Origin: Sphingomonas naasensis
GTDB taxonomy: Bacteria; Pseudomonadota; Alphaproteobacteria; Sphingomonadales; Sphingomonadaceae
Reading direction: 5' to 3'
Length of the DNA: 64,000 bases
Assembly (NCBI RefSeq): GCF_004792695.1
Contig: NZ_SRXU01000007.1
Coordinates: 1-64,000 of the forward strand
The translations under genes were made by a program, and so were the position numbers. This document shows positions 27,669 to 37,478 of the stretch, piece by piece (positions within the stretch are counted from its first letter, which is position 1; each line of letters opens with the position of its first letter). The notes beneath the pieces were generated by a model. The model was not told the DNA's origin, searched no databases, and saw only the letters and a program-made list of their open reading frames with translations.

Positions 27669-29082
27669 GCTGGCCTCCCGCGCCACCCTGCGCGCCGCCT
27701 TGCCCGCTGCCACCCTGCCGACGCTGGCCGCCCTGGCGACGCTGACTGCCGCCTTCGGCGGTCAGCTGACCGGTGATCACCTTCATCCCCGGCTTGAGAT
27801 CGCCGCCGGTGACCTCGGTAACCGTGCCGTTGGTGTCTCCGGTGGTGACCTGAACCGGCTTGGGCTGGCCGTCCTCGCCGAGGACATAGACGGTCTGCTG
27901 CGCGCCGCGGCTCATCGTTGCCGATTTCTGCGCGGCGTTGTTGCCGCCGCGGCGGCCGCGCGGGACCAGCGCGCCGGCGATGCCGCCCTGGCCGCCGCTC
28001 GCGGCCTGGCCGTTCGCCGCGCCGGGGCGGAAGCGAAGCGCCGCATTGGGCACGAGCAGGACGTTGGGCTTGGCGCGGGTGATGATCTCGGCGGTCGCGG
28101 TCATGCCCGGGCGCAATTGCTGGTCGGCATTGGCGACGCTCAGCGTCGCGGCATAGGAGACGACCTGCGACTGGGTGGTGCTCGCCGTGCTCGTCGTGCT
28201 CGACTGCGCCGAGAGGTTCGAGCCGAGATCGACGCGCGTGATCGTCGCGGGGAAAGTCTTGCCGGGAAACGCATCGACGGTGAAGCTGGCGAGCTGGCCG
28301 TCCTTGACCGAGCCGACATCGGCCTCGTCGATCGCGACCTGCAGCTCCATCGCCGAGAGATCCTCGGCGATCACGAACAGCGTCGGGGTGTTGAACGAGG
28401 CGGCGACGGTCTGGCCGGCATCGATCTGGCGCGCGAGCACCACGCCGTTCACCGGCGAGCGGATCACGGCCTTGAAGCGCTGGGTCTGGTTCGACGACAG
28501 CGCGGCGCGCGCGGAGACGACATTGGCCTCGGCGACCTTTTGCGCCGCGACCGCGCGCGCGGCGGCGGCCCGCGCCTGCTCCATCTCGACCTTGGCGGGA
28601 ACGCGCCCGCCCGACAGCCGGCTGACTTCTTCGAGCCGCGCCAGCTGCGCGCGCGATTCGCTGACGGTCGCCTGCGCCTGCGCGACCTGGGCGAGATTGG
28701 CGTTGAGCGCGGCCTGGCTCTGCGCGATCGAATCGTCGAGCCGCGAGGTGTCGAGCACCGCGAGCGGCTGGCCCTTCACGACGCGGTCGTTGACGTCGAC
28801 GGTGACGGTCTCGACGAGGCCCGAAAGCTCGGAGCCGACCTGCACCTGATTGGTCGGCGCGAGCTTGCCCGTCGCCGAGACGGTGACCGTCAGATTGCCG
28901 CGCGCCGCCTCTTCGGTGGCATATTGCGGCGTGGTCGCGGCGCCGAAGAAGAAGCGCGACAGCGCCAGCACGGCGATCAGAACGACCGCGCCGATGATGA
29001 TCCATTTGAGCCAGCGCCGCCACCACGGCCGCGCCGGCGTGCCGAGGAAATCGTCGAGATTCTTGCTGGGATCAGTTGCCAT
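27655..29082 (-). CDS. MacA-like periplasmic adaptor (HlyD/RND-type membrane fusion protein)
   Basis: 475 aa with one N-terminal membrane helix (about 25-46). Lipoyl and barrel segments flank a coiled-coil hairpin (about 100-185), followed by a beta-barrel with TVDAFPGKTFPATITRVD. It links the inner-membrane ABC transporter to the outer-membrane channel. An unusual Gly/Gln/Arg-rich tail (RRQGG and GQGG repeats, last 30 residues) extends past the usual domain end. Its start overlaps the outer-membrane factor gene by 11 bases. Confidence 0.93.
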   Translation of the reverse strand: MATDPSKNLDDFLGTPARPWWRRWLKWIIIGAVVLIAVLALSRFFFGAATTPQYATEEAARGNLTVTVSATGKLAPTNQVQVGSELSGLVETVTVDVNDRVVKGQPLAVLDTSRLDDSIAQSQAALNANLAQVAQAQATVSESRAQLARLEEVSRLSGGRVPAKVEMEQARAAAARAVAAQKVAEANVVSARAALSSNQTQRFKAVIRSPVNGVVLARQIDAGQTVAASFNTPTLFVIAEDLSAMELQVAIDEADVGSVKDGQLASFTVDAFPGKTFPATITRVDLGSNLSAQSSTTSTASTTQSQVVSYAATLSVANADQQLRPGMTATAEIITRAKPNVLLVPNAALRFRPGAANGQAASGGQGGIAGALVPRGRRGGNNAAQKSATMSRGAQQTVYVLGEDGQPKPVQVTTGDTNGTVTEVTGGDLKPGMKVITGQLTAEGGSQRRQGGQRRQGGSGQGGAQGGAGGQRGGQ

Positions 29083-30562
29083 CCGCGGTGCCGCCTGTGG
29101 TCGATGAGGTCCGCGCCGGGGCCTCGGGAGTGACGTTGCTGTCCCAGCCGCCGCCGAGCGACAGATAGAGCTGGATCAGCGCGGTCGATTGATCGGATTG
29201 CGCATTGACCACGCCGTTGCGTGCCGAAAGCAGCGCGTTCTGGGCCTGGTTGAGCGTGGTATAGTCGGTGAGGCCCGAGCGATATTGCATCCGCGCGAGG
29301 ATCGCCTGGTTGTTCGCGGCCTCGAGCGCGATGCGGAACTCGGCCTCGCGCCGCCGCGCCGAATCGAGCGCGACCACCGCGTTCTCGATGTCCTCGAGCG
29401 AGGTCAGCACAGTCTGTTTGTACGCGAGGAAGGCGCCGTCCGCCGCGGCCTGCGCCGAGCGGACCTGGCTGCGCGTGCGCCCGGCGTCGAAGATCGTCTG
29501 GGCGATGTTCGCGAACAGGCGGCCGGTGATCACGTCAAAGATCGAGCTGAGCGCGCTGCTGCCTGCGTCGATGCTGCCGCCGATCGCCAGCGAGGGATAG
29601 AGTTGCGCCTCCGCGACGCCGATCCGCGCGGTCGCCGAGGCGAGGTTGCGTTCGGCAGCGCGGATGTCGGGACGCTGGCGCAGCGCCTCGGCGGGGATGC
29701 CCGCGGCAACCTGACCGGGGCCCCTGGGGATCGGCCTGACCGCCTCGAGCTCGCCCTTGAGCGCACCCGGTGCCTGGCCGGTCAGCACGCCGAGCCGCGA
29801 GACGAAGCCGTTGTAGCTCGCCTCGAGCGAGGGGATGCCGGCCGCCGTCTGGGCACGCTGCGCACGCGCCTGCTCCTGATCGAGCGACGAGACCAGTCCC
29901 GCCTGGACGCGCCATTGCGCGATCTGGAGATCGTCGTCCTGCAGCGCCAGCGCCTCGCGGGCATTGGCCAGCTGCGCCTGCGCGGAGCGCGCGAGGACAT
30001 AGTTGCGCGCGGTCTCTGCCTCGATCGAGATCAGCACCGTCGCATAGTCGAAACCCGCGGCCTGATAATCTGCGCGCGCCGATTCGACGCCGCGGCGCAC
30101 CCCGCCGAACAGATCGACCTGATAGTTCGCGTCGGCGCCGAGCGAGAAGCTGTTGCGCCCGCCGGTCGAGAAGGAGGTGACGCTGCCATCGGGCAGCGTC
30201 GTGGTGGTCGTGCCGCCGCGCAGCGATTCGCTGCGCGAGGCGCCCGCCGAGGCGCTGACGCTCGGCAACAGCGAGGCGCGTTGCTGGACGAGGGATTCGC
30301 GCGCCTGGCGCAGCCGGGTGACCGCCTGCGCGATGTCGAGATTAGCCGCCTGCGCGCGCTGGACCAGCGACGCGAGCTGCGGATCGTCGAATTTCTCCCA
30401 CCAGCGCGTCAGGTCCTCGCGGGCGCGCTGGTCGACGGGCACCGAATAGCCATCGGGCACGCCGAGCTCGGGCGCGGTGCGCGGGCGGTAGTCGGGCCCC
30501 GCGGCGCACGCGGCAAGCGGCAGGGCTACGGCGAGCGTCAGGACAAGCGGGCGTCGGGCCAT
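29072..30562 (-). CDS. Outer-membrane efflux protein (NodT/TolC family)
   Basis: 496 aa from ATG 30562; a long in-frame extension upstream is not part of the family. It is a lipoprotein with lipobox LAACAAGPDY, the usual N-terminus of NodT-type outer-membrane factors. It has two TolC repeats with long coiled-coil helices. It is the first gene of a four-gene unit (channel, adaptor, ATPase, permease) whose members all overlap or nearly touch. A tandem 10-bp repeat upstream may control the operon. Confidence 0.95.
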   Translation of the reverse strand: MARRPLVLTLAVALPLAACAAGPDYRPRTAPELGVPDGYSVPVDQRAREDLTRWWEKFDDPQLASLVQRAQAANLDIAQAVTRLRQARESLVQQRASLLPSVSASAGASRSESLRGGTTTTTLPDGSVTSFSTGGRNSFSLGADANYQVDLFGGVRRGVESARADYQAAGFDYATVLISIEAETARNYVLARSAQAQLANAREALALQDDDLQIAQWRVQAGLVSSLDQEQARAQRAQTAAGIPSLEASYNGFVSRLGVLTGQAPGALKGELEAVRPIPRGPGQVAAGIPAEALRQRPDIRAAERNLASATARIGVAEAQLYPSLAIGGSIDAGSSALSSIFDVITGRLFANIAQTIFDAGRTRSQVRSAQAAADGAFLAYKQTVLTSLEDIENAVVALDSARRREAEFRIALEAANNQAILARMQYRSGLTDYTTLNQAQNALLSARNGVVNAQSDQSTALIQLYLSLGGGWDSNVTPEAPARTSSTTGGTADGN

Positions 30563-30605
30563 AGCGGGCAAGATGGTCCGCGATACCGATCGGTTCCATC
30601 GAAAT

Positions 30606-30625
30606 TTTGTCGCAGTTTGTCGCAG
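30606..30625. promoter_or_regulatory. Perfect tandem 10-bp repeat upstream of the export operon
   Basis: TTTGTCGCAG occurs twice head to tail, 44-63 bp upstream of the outer-membrane factor start. A ten-base period (one helical turn) fits two monomers of an OmpR/PhoB-type response regulator. The identity of the regulator is not known. Confidence 0.5.
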
Positions 30626-30718
30626 GGGCACCCCGAGCGTGCCGTTGATCGGACCTGAGAGATCGGGCAGACTGTCCCCGTCGAGCCTGCGGGGGCGGGC
30701 CGGCGCAGGGGGGGTATT

Positions 30719-31555
30719 ATGGAACTGGGGCATTTTCTTGCCGCGCTGGCGTTGGCCGGCGCGCCACTTCTCGAAGACAAGCTGACCAACGATTCGGTCG
30801 TCGCGCTGAGCGCGGCGGGGCTCGGCGATGAAGCGATCATCGCGAAGATCAAGTCGTCCGAAGTCGCTTTCGATCTCTCGACCGAGCAGATGATCGCGCT
30901 CAAGCAGCGCGGCGTGAGCGGACCGGTGGTCGCGGCGATGCTCACTGCGACCGGAGCGGGGCAGCCCGCGCCCGTGACCCTGTCGATGGATTCGCCGGAC
31001 CCGATGCGGCCGCATCCCGCGGGCCTCTACATGCTCGTCGACGATCCATCGGGGGGCAAGATGACGCGCATCGACGCGACCGTCTCGAACCAGGCCAAGA
31101 CGGGGGGCATGTTCGGCTACGCGCTGACCGGCGGCATCGCCTCGATGAGCGTCAAGGCGTCGATCCAGAACGAGACGGCCCGTGTCGCCTCGCAGACCGC
31201 GACACCGCATTTCTATTTCTTCTTCGACGAATCCAACGGTGTCGGAACGGGCGCGTGGACGGCGGGCACCGCGGCGACGATCGTCTCGCCGAACGAGATG
31301 ACCCTGATCAAGCTGAGCCGGAAAAAGGGCCGCCGCGAGGCGCGCGTCGGGAGCGTCAACATCGGCGGCGCGAAGACCGGCGTGATGGACAAGGACCGGC
31401 TCGGCTTCAACTACGAGATGGTTCGGCCGGGCGTGTTCAAAGTGACCCCCACCGCGCCGCTGGCCGCGGGCGAATATGGTTTCATCTATTCGATCAACGG
31501 CGGCGGCGGCGGGGGCGCGCTGACCGCACGCATCTTCGACTTCTCGGTCCGCTAG
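30719..31555 (+). CDS. Secreted protein of unknown function with N-terminal helical repeat
   Basis: 278 aa. A short hydrophobic N-terminus (MELGHFLAALALAGAP) may be a signal. Next comes a helical segment (about 20-75, LTNDSVVALSAAGLGDEAI and FDLSTEQMIALKQRGVS) seen at the start of many uncharacterised bacterial proteins. The rest (about 90-278) looks like beta-strands ending in a Gly run (NGGGGGGA). I cannot name a function. Three bases separate it from the next gene, so they form an operon divergent from the exporter. Confidence 0.75.
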   Translation: MELGHFLAALALAGAPLLEDKLTNDSVVALSAAGLGDEAIIAKIKSSEVAFDLSTEQMIALKQRGVSGPVVAAMLTATGAGQPAPVTLSMDSPDPMRPHPAGLYMLVDDPSGGKMTRIDATVSNQAKTGGMFGYALTGGIASMSVKASIQNETARVASQTATPHFYFFFDESNGVGTGAWTAGTAATIVSPNEMTLIKLSRKKGRREARVGSVNIGGAKTGVMDKDRLGFNYEMVRPGVFKVTPTAPLAAGEYGFIYSINGGGGGGALTARIFDFSVR

Positions 31556-31558
31556 CCG

Positions 31559-31957
31559 ATGCTGCGCGCCGGCCTTCTCGCGATGCTGCTGGTGGCGAGC
31601 GGGCAGGGCGCGCAGGAGGCCGCGCCGGCCACCGGCAAGGGGCGCGTGCTCTTCTATCGTACCGGCGGCTTCTACTATGCGCTGCGCGACTGCCCGCTCT
31701 TTGCCGAAGCGGCCGGCGGCCCGGTCCGGTTGGCGGCGCTGGGCGGCGGTCGATACTTCGCGACGGAGGTCGATCCGGGCACGCATCGCTTCGCGGCTTC
31801 GGACAAGCTCAGGCGCGCAGTCGCGGTCGAAGTCGAAGCCGGGCGGACGCATTATGTCCGCTGCCACTTCTCCGGCTTTCCGGGCAGCCCCAGGCTGGTC
31901 GAGACGCACCGCGGCGAGTTCGAGCGCGTTTCCGGAGATCTCGCCCCCGCGCGATAG
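31559..31957 (+). CDS. Small secreted DUF2846-like protein
   Basis: 132 aa with a short signal peptide (MLRAGLLAMLLVASGQGAQ). The core pattern GRVLFYRTGGF, then GGGRYFATEVDPGTHRF and GRTHYVRC, resembles the beta-sandwich DUF2846 type of lipoprotein, but no lipobox cysteine is visible. The function is unknown. It lies directly behind the secreted protein at 30719. Confidence 0.72.
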   Translation: MLRAGLLAMLLVASGQGAQEAAPATGKGRVLFYRTGGFYYALRDCPLFAEAAGGPVRLAALGGGRYFATEVDPGTHRFAASDKLRRAVAVEVEAGRTHYVRCHFSGFPGSPRLVETHRGEFERVSGDLAPAR

Positions 31958-32017
31958 CCGCAGGCGCTTGCGCATCCTCCGTCGCCCGACCTAAACGCTC
32001 CCGCGAGGGAGAGGCTG

Positions 32018-33955
<1,938 letters not shown>

Positions 33956-33964
33956 CCGAAGCGC

Positions 33965-33983
33965 AGTTGCAATTTCTGCAACT
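33965..33983. promoter_or_regulatory. TGCA-type palindrome downstream of acs
   Basis: AGTTGCA-ATTTC-TGCAACT has perfect 7-bp arms. It lies 57 bp upstream of a second palindrome (34040-34054) in an AT-richer patch just after the acs stop. Confidence 0.5.
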
Positions 33984-34039
33984 TGCGCCCGGAATCATTG
34001 CATTTGCCGAAAACACCGCTGCGCACCAAATGGCGTCTA

Positions 34040-34054
34040 TGCTGCATTGCAGCA
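34040..34054. promoter_or_regulatory. Candidate PhaR-type operator (same 15-mer as at the phasin promoter)
   Basis: TGCTGCATTGCAGCA is identical to 40624-40638 in front of the phasin gene and contains CTGC-N3-GCAG, the TGC-rich palindrome I recall for Paracoccus PhaR. Similarity extends outside the palindrome on both sides (GCGCAC upstream, CTAT directly before, AGTC after), suggesting a shared promoter layout. Confidence 0.55.
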
Positions 34055-34078
34055 CAGTCTTCCCAAAAGGATCGCCCG

Positions 34079-34129
34079 ATGTTCTCGCTGATCGCGCTCT
34101 TCATTGCGCAGCGCCGCAAGGCCGCCTGA
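34079..34129 (+). CDS. Candidate 16-residue small protein
   Basis: ATG 34079 to TGA 34129 would encode MFSLIALFIAQRRKAA, a hydrophobic stretch followed by a basic tail, as in tiny membrane-associated peptides. AAAAGGA lies 7-8 bases before the ATG. A PhaR-like palindrome is 25 bases upstream, and an intrinsic terminator closes the unit 28 bases after the stop. I do not recognise a family. It could instead be an sRNA or simply the acs 3' region, so confidence is modest. Confidence 0.4.
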   Translation: MFSLIALFIAQRRKAA

Positions 34130-34157
34130 AGCAATCGCTGATTGCTGAAGACAAAGA

Positions 34158-34183
34158 GGGGGAGCGGTGACGCTCCCCCTTTT
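34158..34183 (+). terminator. Intrinsic terminator
   Basis: GGGGGAGCG-GTGA-CGCTCCCCC is a perfect 9-bp stem with a GNRA-type tetraloop, followed by TTTT. It ends the unit after acs and the 16-codon ORF. A second small hairpin (AGCAATC-GCT-GATTGCT, 34130-34146) precedes it. Confidence 0.85.
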
Positions 34184-34188
34184 CGTAT

Positions 34189-34593
34189 CTAGCCCACGGC
34201 GGTCCGCGGGAAATGCGGGACCTCGGGGTTCGAGCGGATCCACGACAGCCGCTCGCCGGTCCAGATCTCCTTCTGGGGCGGGAACAGCTCGGGATCGTCG
34301 AGCGTCGCGGTGGTCACATCGTGCAGCCCCGGCCGGCTCGCGCGGCGATAGGTGAGCGTGCTGCCGCAGTTTGCGCAGAAACCCCATTCGACTCCCGGCG
34401 AGGTCTCGTGGATCGTCGGGGCACCGGCGACGATCGCCACCCTGTCCTCCGGAAAGATCGCCCAGGCGAGCGTCGGCGCGCCGGTCATGCGGCGACAGTC
34501 GCTGCAATGGCAATGCGAGGTGGCGGCGGGTTCGCCGGTGACGCGATAGCGCACCGCGCCGCACCGGCAGCCCCCTTCCGCCACGCGCTCCAT
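34189..34593 (-). CDS. GFA-family (glutathione-dependent formaldehyde-activating enzyme-like) protein
   Basis: 134 aa from ATG 34593, which overlaps the stop of the peptide transporter gene by one base. The zinc-binding cysteines of the GFA fold are in GGCRCGAVRY, SHCHCSDCRR and GFCANCGSTL. Members bind zinc, and a few react with the glutathione-formaldehyde adduct; most are uncharacterised. The function here is unknown. Confidence 0.9.
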   Translation of the reverse strand: MERVAEGGCRCGAVRYRVTGEPAATSHCHCSDCRRMTGAPTLAWAIFPEDRVAIVAGAPTIHETSPGVEWGFCANCGSTLTYRRASRPGLHDVTTATLDDPELFPPQKEIWTGERLSWIRSNPEVPHFPRTAVG

Positions 34594-36182
34594 CAGATCT
34601 GCTCGTTCGCGGTGCGCGTGCCCGGCGCCGCCGGCTCGGCGAGCTGCTTCTCGCCGGCGAGCCCGTGTCCGACCTCGTCGGTGCCGATCGTATCGAGGTG
34701 CATCAATTTGGTGATCAGCCAGCTCACCGGAATCGACACCACGCCGATCAGCACCGTGCCCCAGCCGATCCAGTTGTAGACGTCGAGCACCTGATCGGGA
34801 TTGGCGCCCTCGGTCGCCTTGGCGATTTGCGCGGCGAGGAAATTGCCCGCCGCGGTGCCGAGGAACCAGGTGCCCATCATCAGCCCGACCATCGAGCGGA
34901 CCGACAGCCGGGTCATGCTCGAAAGCCCCACCGGCGAGAAGCACAGCTCGGCGGTGGAATGGAGCAGATAGAGCAGGATGATGAAGCTCATCGGGGTGAG
35001 CGCGTCGCCGCGGCCCGCGCCCCAGACGAGCACGATGAAGCCCAGACCCACCTGGAGCAGGCCGAGCGCGAACTTAAGCGGCGCGCTCGGCTCGAGCCCG
35101 CGCTTGCCGAGCCAGACCCAGAGCATCCCGAACAGCGGCGCGAGGGTGATGATCCAGAAGCTGTTGACCGACTGGAACCACGAGGCCGGCATTTCCCAGC
35201 CGAGAAGGTGGCGGTCGACGCGCTCGTCGGTGAAGACGTTGAGCGACGAGCCGGTCTGCTCGAACAGCGCCCAGAACAGCGGGCAGAGCAGGATCAGATA
35301 GAGCGCGGCGAAGACGCGGTTGCGCTCGACCTTGGGCAGGGTGAACAGCGAACGGTAGAAGATATAGAGGAAGGTGATCCCGAAGCAGGCGAGCAGCAGC
35401 GTGCCGACGAGGCTCTCGTCGCGGATCAGCCACCACGAGACGAGCACGCCGGCGAGCGAGCCGAGATAGATCAGCCATTCGCGCGAGAGCCCGATCGGCG
35501 TGCGCTGGGCGAGCAGCGCCGGATCGTTGGGCATGCCGGCGTCGTGCAGCTCGTGGCGGAGCAGCACGAAGACGACGAGGCCCAGCAGCATGCCGATGCC
35601 GGCGGCGCCGAAGCCCCATGACCAGCCCACCCGTTCCCCGAGATAGCCGACGAGAAGCGGCCCGACGAACGCGCCGAGATTGATGCCCATGTAGAAGATC
35701 GAGAAGGCGCCGTCGCGGCGCACGTCGTCGCGGCGGTAGAGCTGGCCGACCAGCACCGAGATATTGGCCTTGAGGAAGCCGGTGCCGACGATGATGAAGG
35801 CGAGGCCGAGATAGAAGCCGTTGAGATGCCAGTCCTGCTGGCCCTGCGGCCCCTCGACCAGCGCGATCAGCAAATGACCCGCCGCGATGAACAGGCCGCC
35901 GGCGAGCACCGCCTTTCTGGCGCCGAGATATTTGTCGGCGAGATAGCCGCCGATCACCGGGGTGATGTACACCATCGAGGTGTAGGCGCCGTAGATCGCA
36001 TAGGCGGGATCCTTGGCGAACAGGAAGTGCTTGGTCAGATAGAAAACCAGGATGGCGCGCATGCCGTAGAAGGAGAAGCGCTCCCACATCTCGGCGAAGA
36101 ACAGCATGAACAGGCCGCGCGGATGGCCGAGAAATGTCTTCGCCGTCGCGGGTACGCCCCCGCCTGCAGCTGTGGATGCCAT
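34593..36182 (-). CDS. POT-family proton-dependent oligopeptide transporter
   Basis: 529 aa from MASTAAGGGVPATAK (ATG 36180-36182), with about 12-14 membrane helices. The PTR2 signatures are GGYLADKYLGARKAVL and FYMGINLGAF. The N-terminal ExxER-like motif EMWERFSFYGMRAIL, needed for proton coupling in this family, is intact. It imports di- and tripeptides. A one-base overlap couples it to the GFA gene. Confidence 0.95.
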   Translation of the reverse strand: MASTAAGGGVPATAKTFLGHPRGLFMLFFAEMWERFSFYGMRAILVFYLTKHFLFAKDPAYAIYGAYTSMVYITPVIGGYLADKYLGARKAVLAGGLFIAAGHLLIALVEGPQGQQDWHLNGFYLGLAFIIVGTGFLKANISVLVGQLYRRDDVRRDGAFSIFYMGINLGAFVGPLLVGYLGERVGWSWGFGAAGIGMLLGLVVFVLLRHELHDAGMPNDPALLAQRTPIGLSREWLIYLGSLAGVLVSWWLIRDESLVGTLLLACFGITFLYIFYRSLFTLPKVERNRVFAALYLILLCPLFWALFEQTGSSLNVFTDERVDRHLLGWEMPASWFQSVNSFWIITLAPLFGMLWVWLGKRGLEPSAPLKFALGLLQVGLGFIVLVWGAGRGDALTPMSFIILLYLLHSTAELCFSPVGLSSMTRLSVRSMVGLMMGTWFLGTAAGNFLAAQIAKATEGANPDQVLDVYNWIGWGTVLIGVVSIPVSWLITKLMHLDTIGTDEVGHGLAGEKQLAEPAAPGTRTANEQI

Positions 36183-36367
36183 GCGCCCGTATGTCCTTTT
36201 GAAATTTCCGTGTGCCCACAAGGGGAAATGCCGCGCAGACTAGCGGCGAATCACCGGCTGTGAAGCCCGGTTGTTGCGAACGTTACCAGTTGCCCCGCGC
36301 ACGCCGCGCGCAACGTCGATCGCCCACGCGCGCGTCGCCATTTGCGGCGGCGCAGGTGGCACCCTAG

Positions 36368-36973
36368 ATGCGCGCCATGTTCAACGATCGCTCCACGCCC
36401 CTCGCCTTTCTCCAGACCCGCCGTTCGGGCAAGCCGCGCGACATGGTCGCGCCGGGACCGACCCCCGCGCAACTCCACGACATGGCCGCGATCGCGGCGC
36501 GGACGCCCGATCACGGCAAGCTCGCGCCGTGGCGCTTCGTCATCGTCCCCGACGAAGCGCGCCAGGCGCTGGCGCAGCGGCTGGTCGAGATCCAGCGGGT
36601 CGAGAAGGCCGATTGCACCGCGCGCGACGAAGAGGCGACGATGCAGTTCGTCCTGCAGGCGCCGGCATTGGTGGTGGTGCTCTCGGCGCCGGTGATCCCG
36701 CACAAGATCGCGCTCTGGGAGCAGGAGCTGTCGGCCGGTGCGGCGTGCATGAACCTGCTCCATGCGGTGCACGCTATGGGTTTCGTCGGCGGCTGGCTGA
36801 CCGGCTGGGCGGCCTATTCGGACGCGGTTCGCGACCTGTTCGGCCCGCCGCCGCAGCGGATCGCCGGCTTCGTCTTCATCGGCTCGCCGGGGCGCGATCT
36901 CGAGGAACGGCCGCGCGGCGAACTGTCCGAAATCGTACACGAATGGAATCCGGGGTATGGACCCGCGCGCTAA
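36368..36973 (+). CDS. Nitroreductase-family protein (YdjA-like)
   Basis: 201 aa flavoprotein of the small nitroreductase type. TRRSGKPRDM near the N-terminus and RTPDHGKLAPWRFVIV carry FMN-contact residues. GFVGGWLTGWAAY is the usual C-terminal block. It probably reduces nitro or quinone compounds using NAD(P)H; the substrate is unknown. ATG 36368 is used, with 36377 as an alternative. The small GntR regulator begins 19 bases after its stop. Confidence 0.88.
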   Translation: MRAMFNDRSTPLAFLQTRRSGKPRDMVAPGPTPAQLHDMAAIAARTPDHGKLAPWRFVIVPDEARQALAQRLVEIQRVEKADCTARDEEATMQFVLQAPALVVVLSAPVIPHKIALWEQELSAGAACMNLLHAVHAMGFVGGWLTGWAAYSDAVRDLFGPPPQRIAGFVFIGSPGRDLEERPRGELSEIVHEWNPGYGPAR

Positions 36974-36974
36974 T

Positions 36975-36992
36975 TGGTGTATTATAGCACCA
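36975..36992. promoter_or_regulatory. Candidate autoregulatory operator/promoter of the GntR gene
   Basis: TGGTG-N8-CACCA is an inverted repeat whose spacer carries TATTAT (36980-36985). If that is the -10 box, transcription would start near 36992, at the ATG itself, giving a leaderless message. No convincing Shine-Dalgarno is present. Confidence 0.4.
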
Positions 36993-37348
36993 TGACAGCG
37001 CTCGAGCACGATGACTCACCCGTATATCTGAAGCTTCGTGCGAGCATTGCTGCAGCGATATTGCGCGGCGAGTATCGGGCGGGCGATCAGCTCCCCTCGG
37101 TTCGCGCGCTCGCCGCCGAGCACGGCGCCAACCCGCTGACCGTCGCCAAGGCGTATCAGAGCTTCCAGGACGAGGATTATGTCGAGGTCCGTCGCGGCGT
37201 CGGCATGTTCGTGCTGCCGGGCGCGGTTGAACGCCTGCGCGTCGCCGAGCGCGAGCGCTTCCTGACCGGTCATTGGCCGCGGGTGCGCGAGCATATCGCG
37301 CTGCTCGGGCTCGACGTGAACGAGCTGCTCGACCGCGAGATCGCCTAG
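36992..37348 (+). CDS. GntR-family regulator, YtrA type
   Basis: 118 aa. The winged helix (DQLPSVRALAAEHGANPLTVAKAYQSFQDEDYVEVRRGVGMFV) is followed by only a short helical tail, which is the YtrA subfamily layout. YtrA regulators usually sit with an ABC transporter operon; none is here, so it may control the upstream nitroreductase, itself, or distant genes. The start is ATG 36992; upstream TTG/GTG codons exist in frame but lie inside the promoter-like palindrome. Confidence 0.88.
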   Translation: MTALEHDDSPVYLKLRASIAAAILRGEYRAGDQLPSVRALAAEHGANPLTVAKAYQSFQDEDYVEVRRGVGMFVLPGAVERLRVAERERFLTGHWPRVREHIALLGLDVNELLDREIA

Positions 37349-37357
37349 CCCATTATC

Positions 37358-37467
37358 CGTCATTCCGGCTTTGGGCCGGGATCCACTGGGCCGCGCTCGA
37401 GAAGCCTGAGGCTCCAGCTTCTCGTTCGGACGCGTAGTGAACCCCGGCACAAGGCCGGGGTGACGGG
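37358..37467. repeat. REP-like inverted pair
   Basis: Two facing hairpins (CCGTCATTCCGGC...GCCGGGATC and ACCCCGGC...GCCGGGGTGACGGG) with a GAGAAGC/GCTTCTC stem between them. It lies between the GntR and aminotransferase genes, whose 3' ends converge, so it may act as a two-way transcript end. Confidence 0.75.
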
Positions 37468-37478
37468 TGGGGACGACG

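Noticed and set aside
29072..31975. A 967-codon frame fusing the outer-membrane factor to upstream sequence
   Set aside because: The lipoprotein signal at MARRPLVLTLAVALPLAACA marks the true start; the upstream part is antisense to the secreted-protein genes.
37349..37478. Hairpin-rich gap considered as a structured RNA
   Set aside because: Explained by a facing pair of REP-like elements also found elsewhere in the window.
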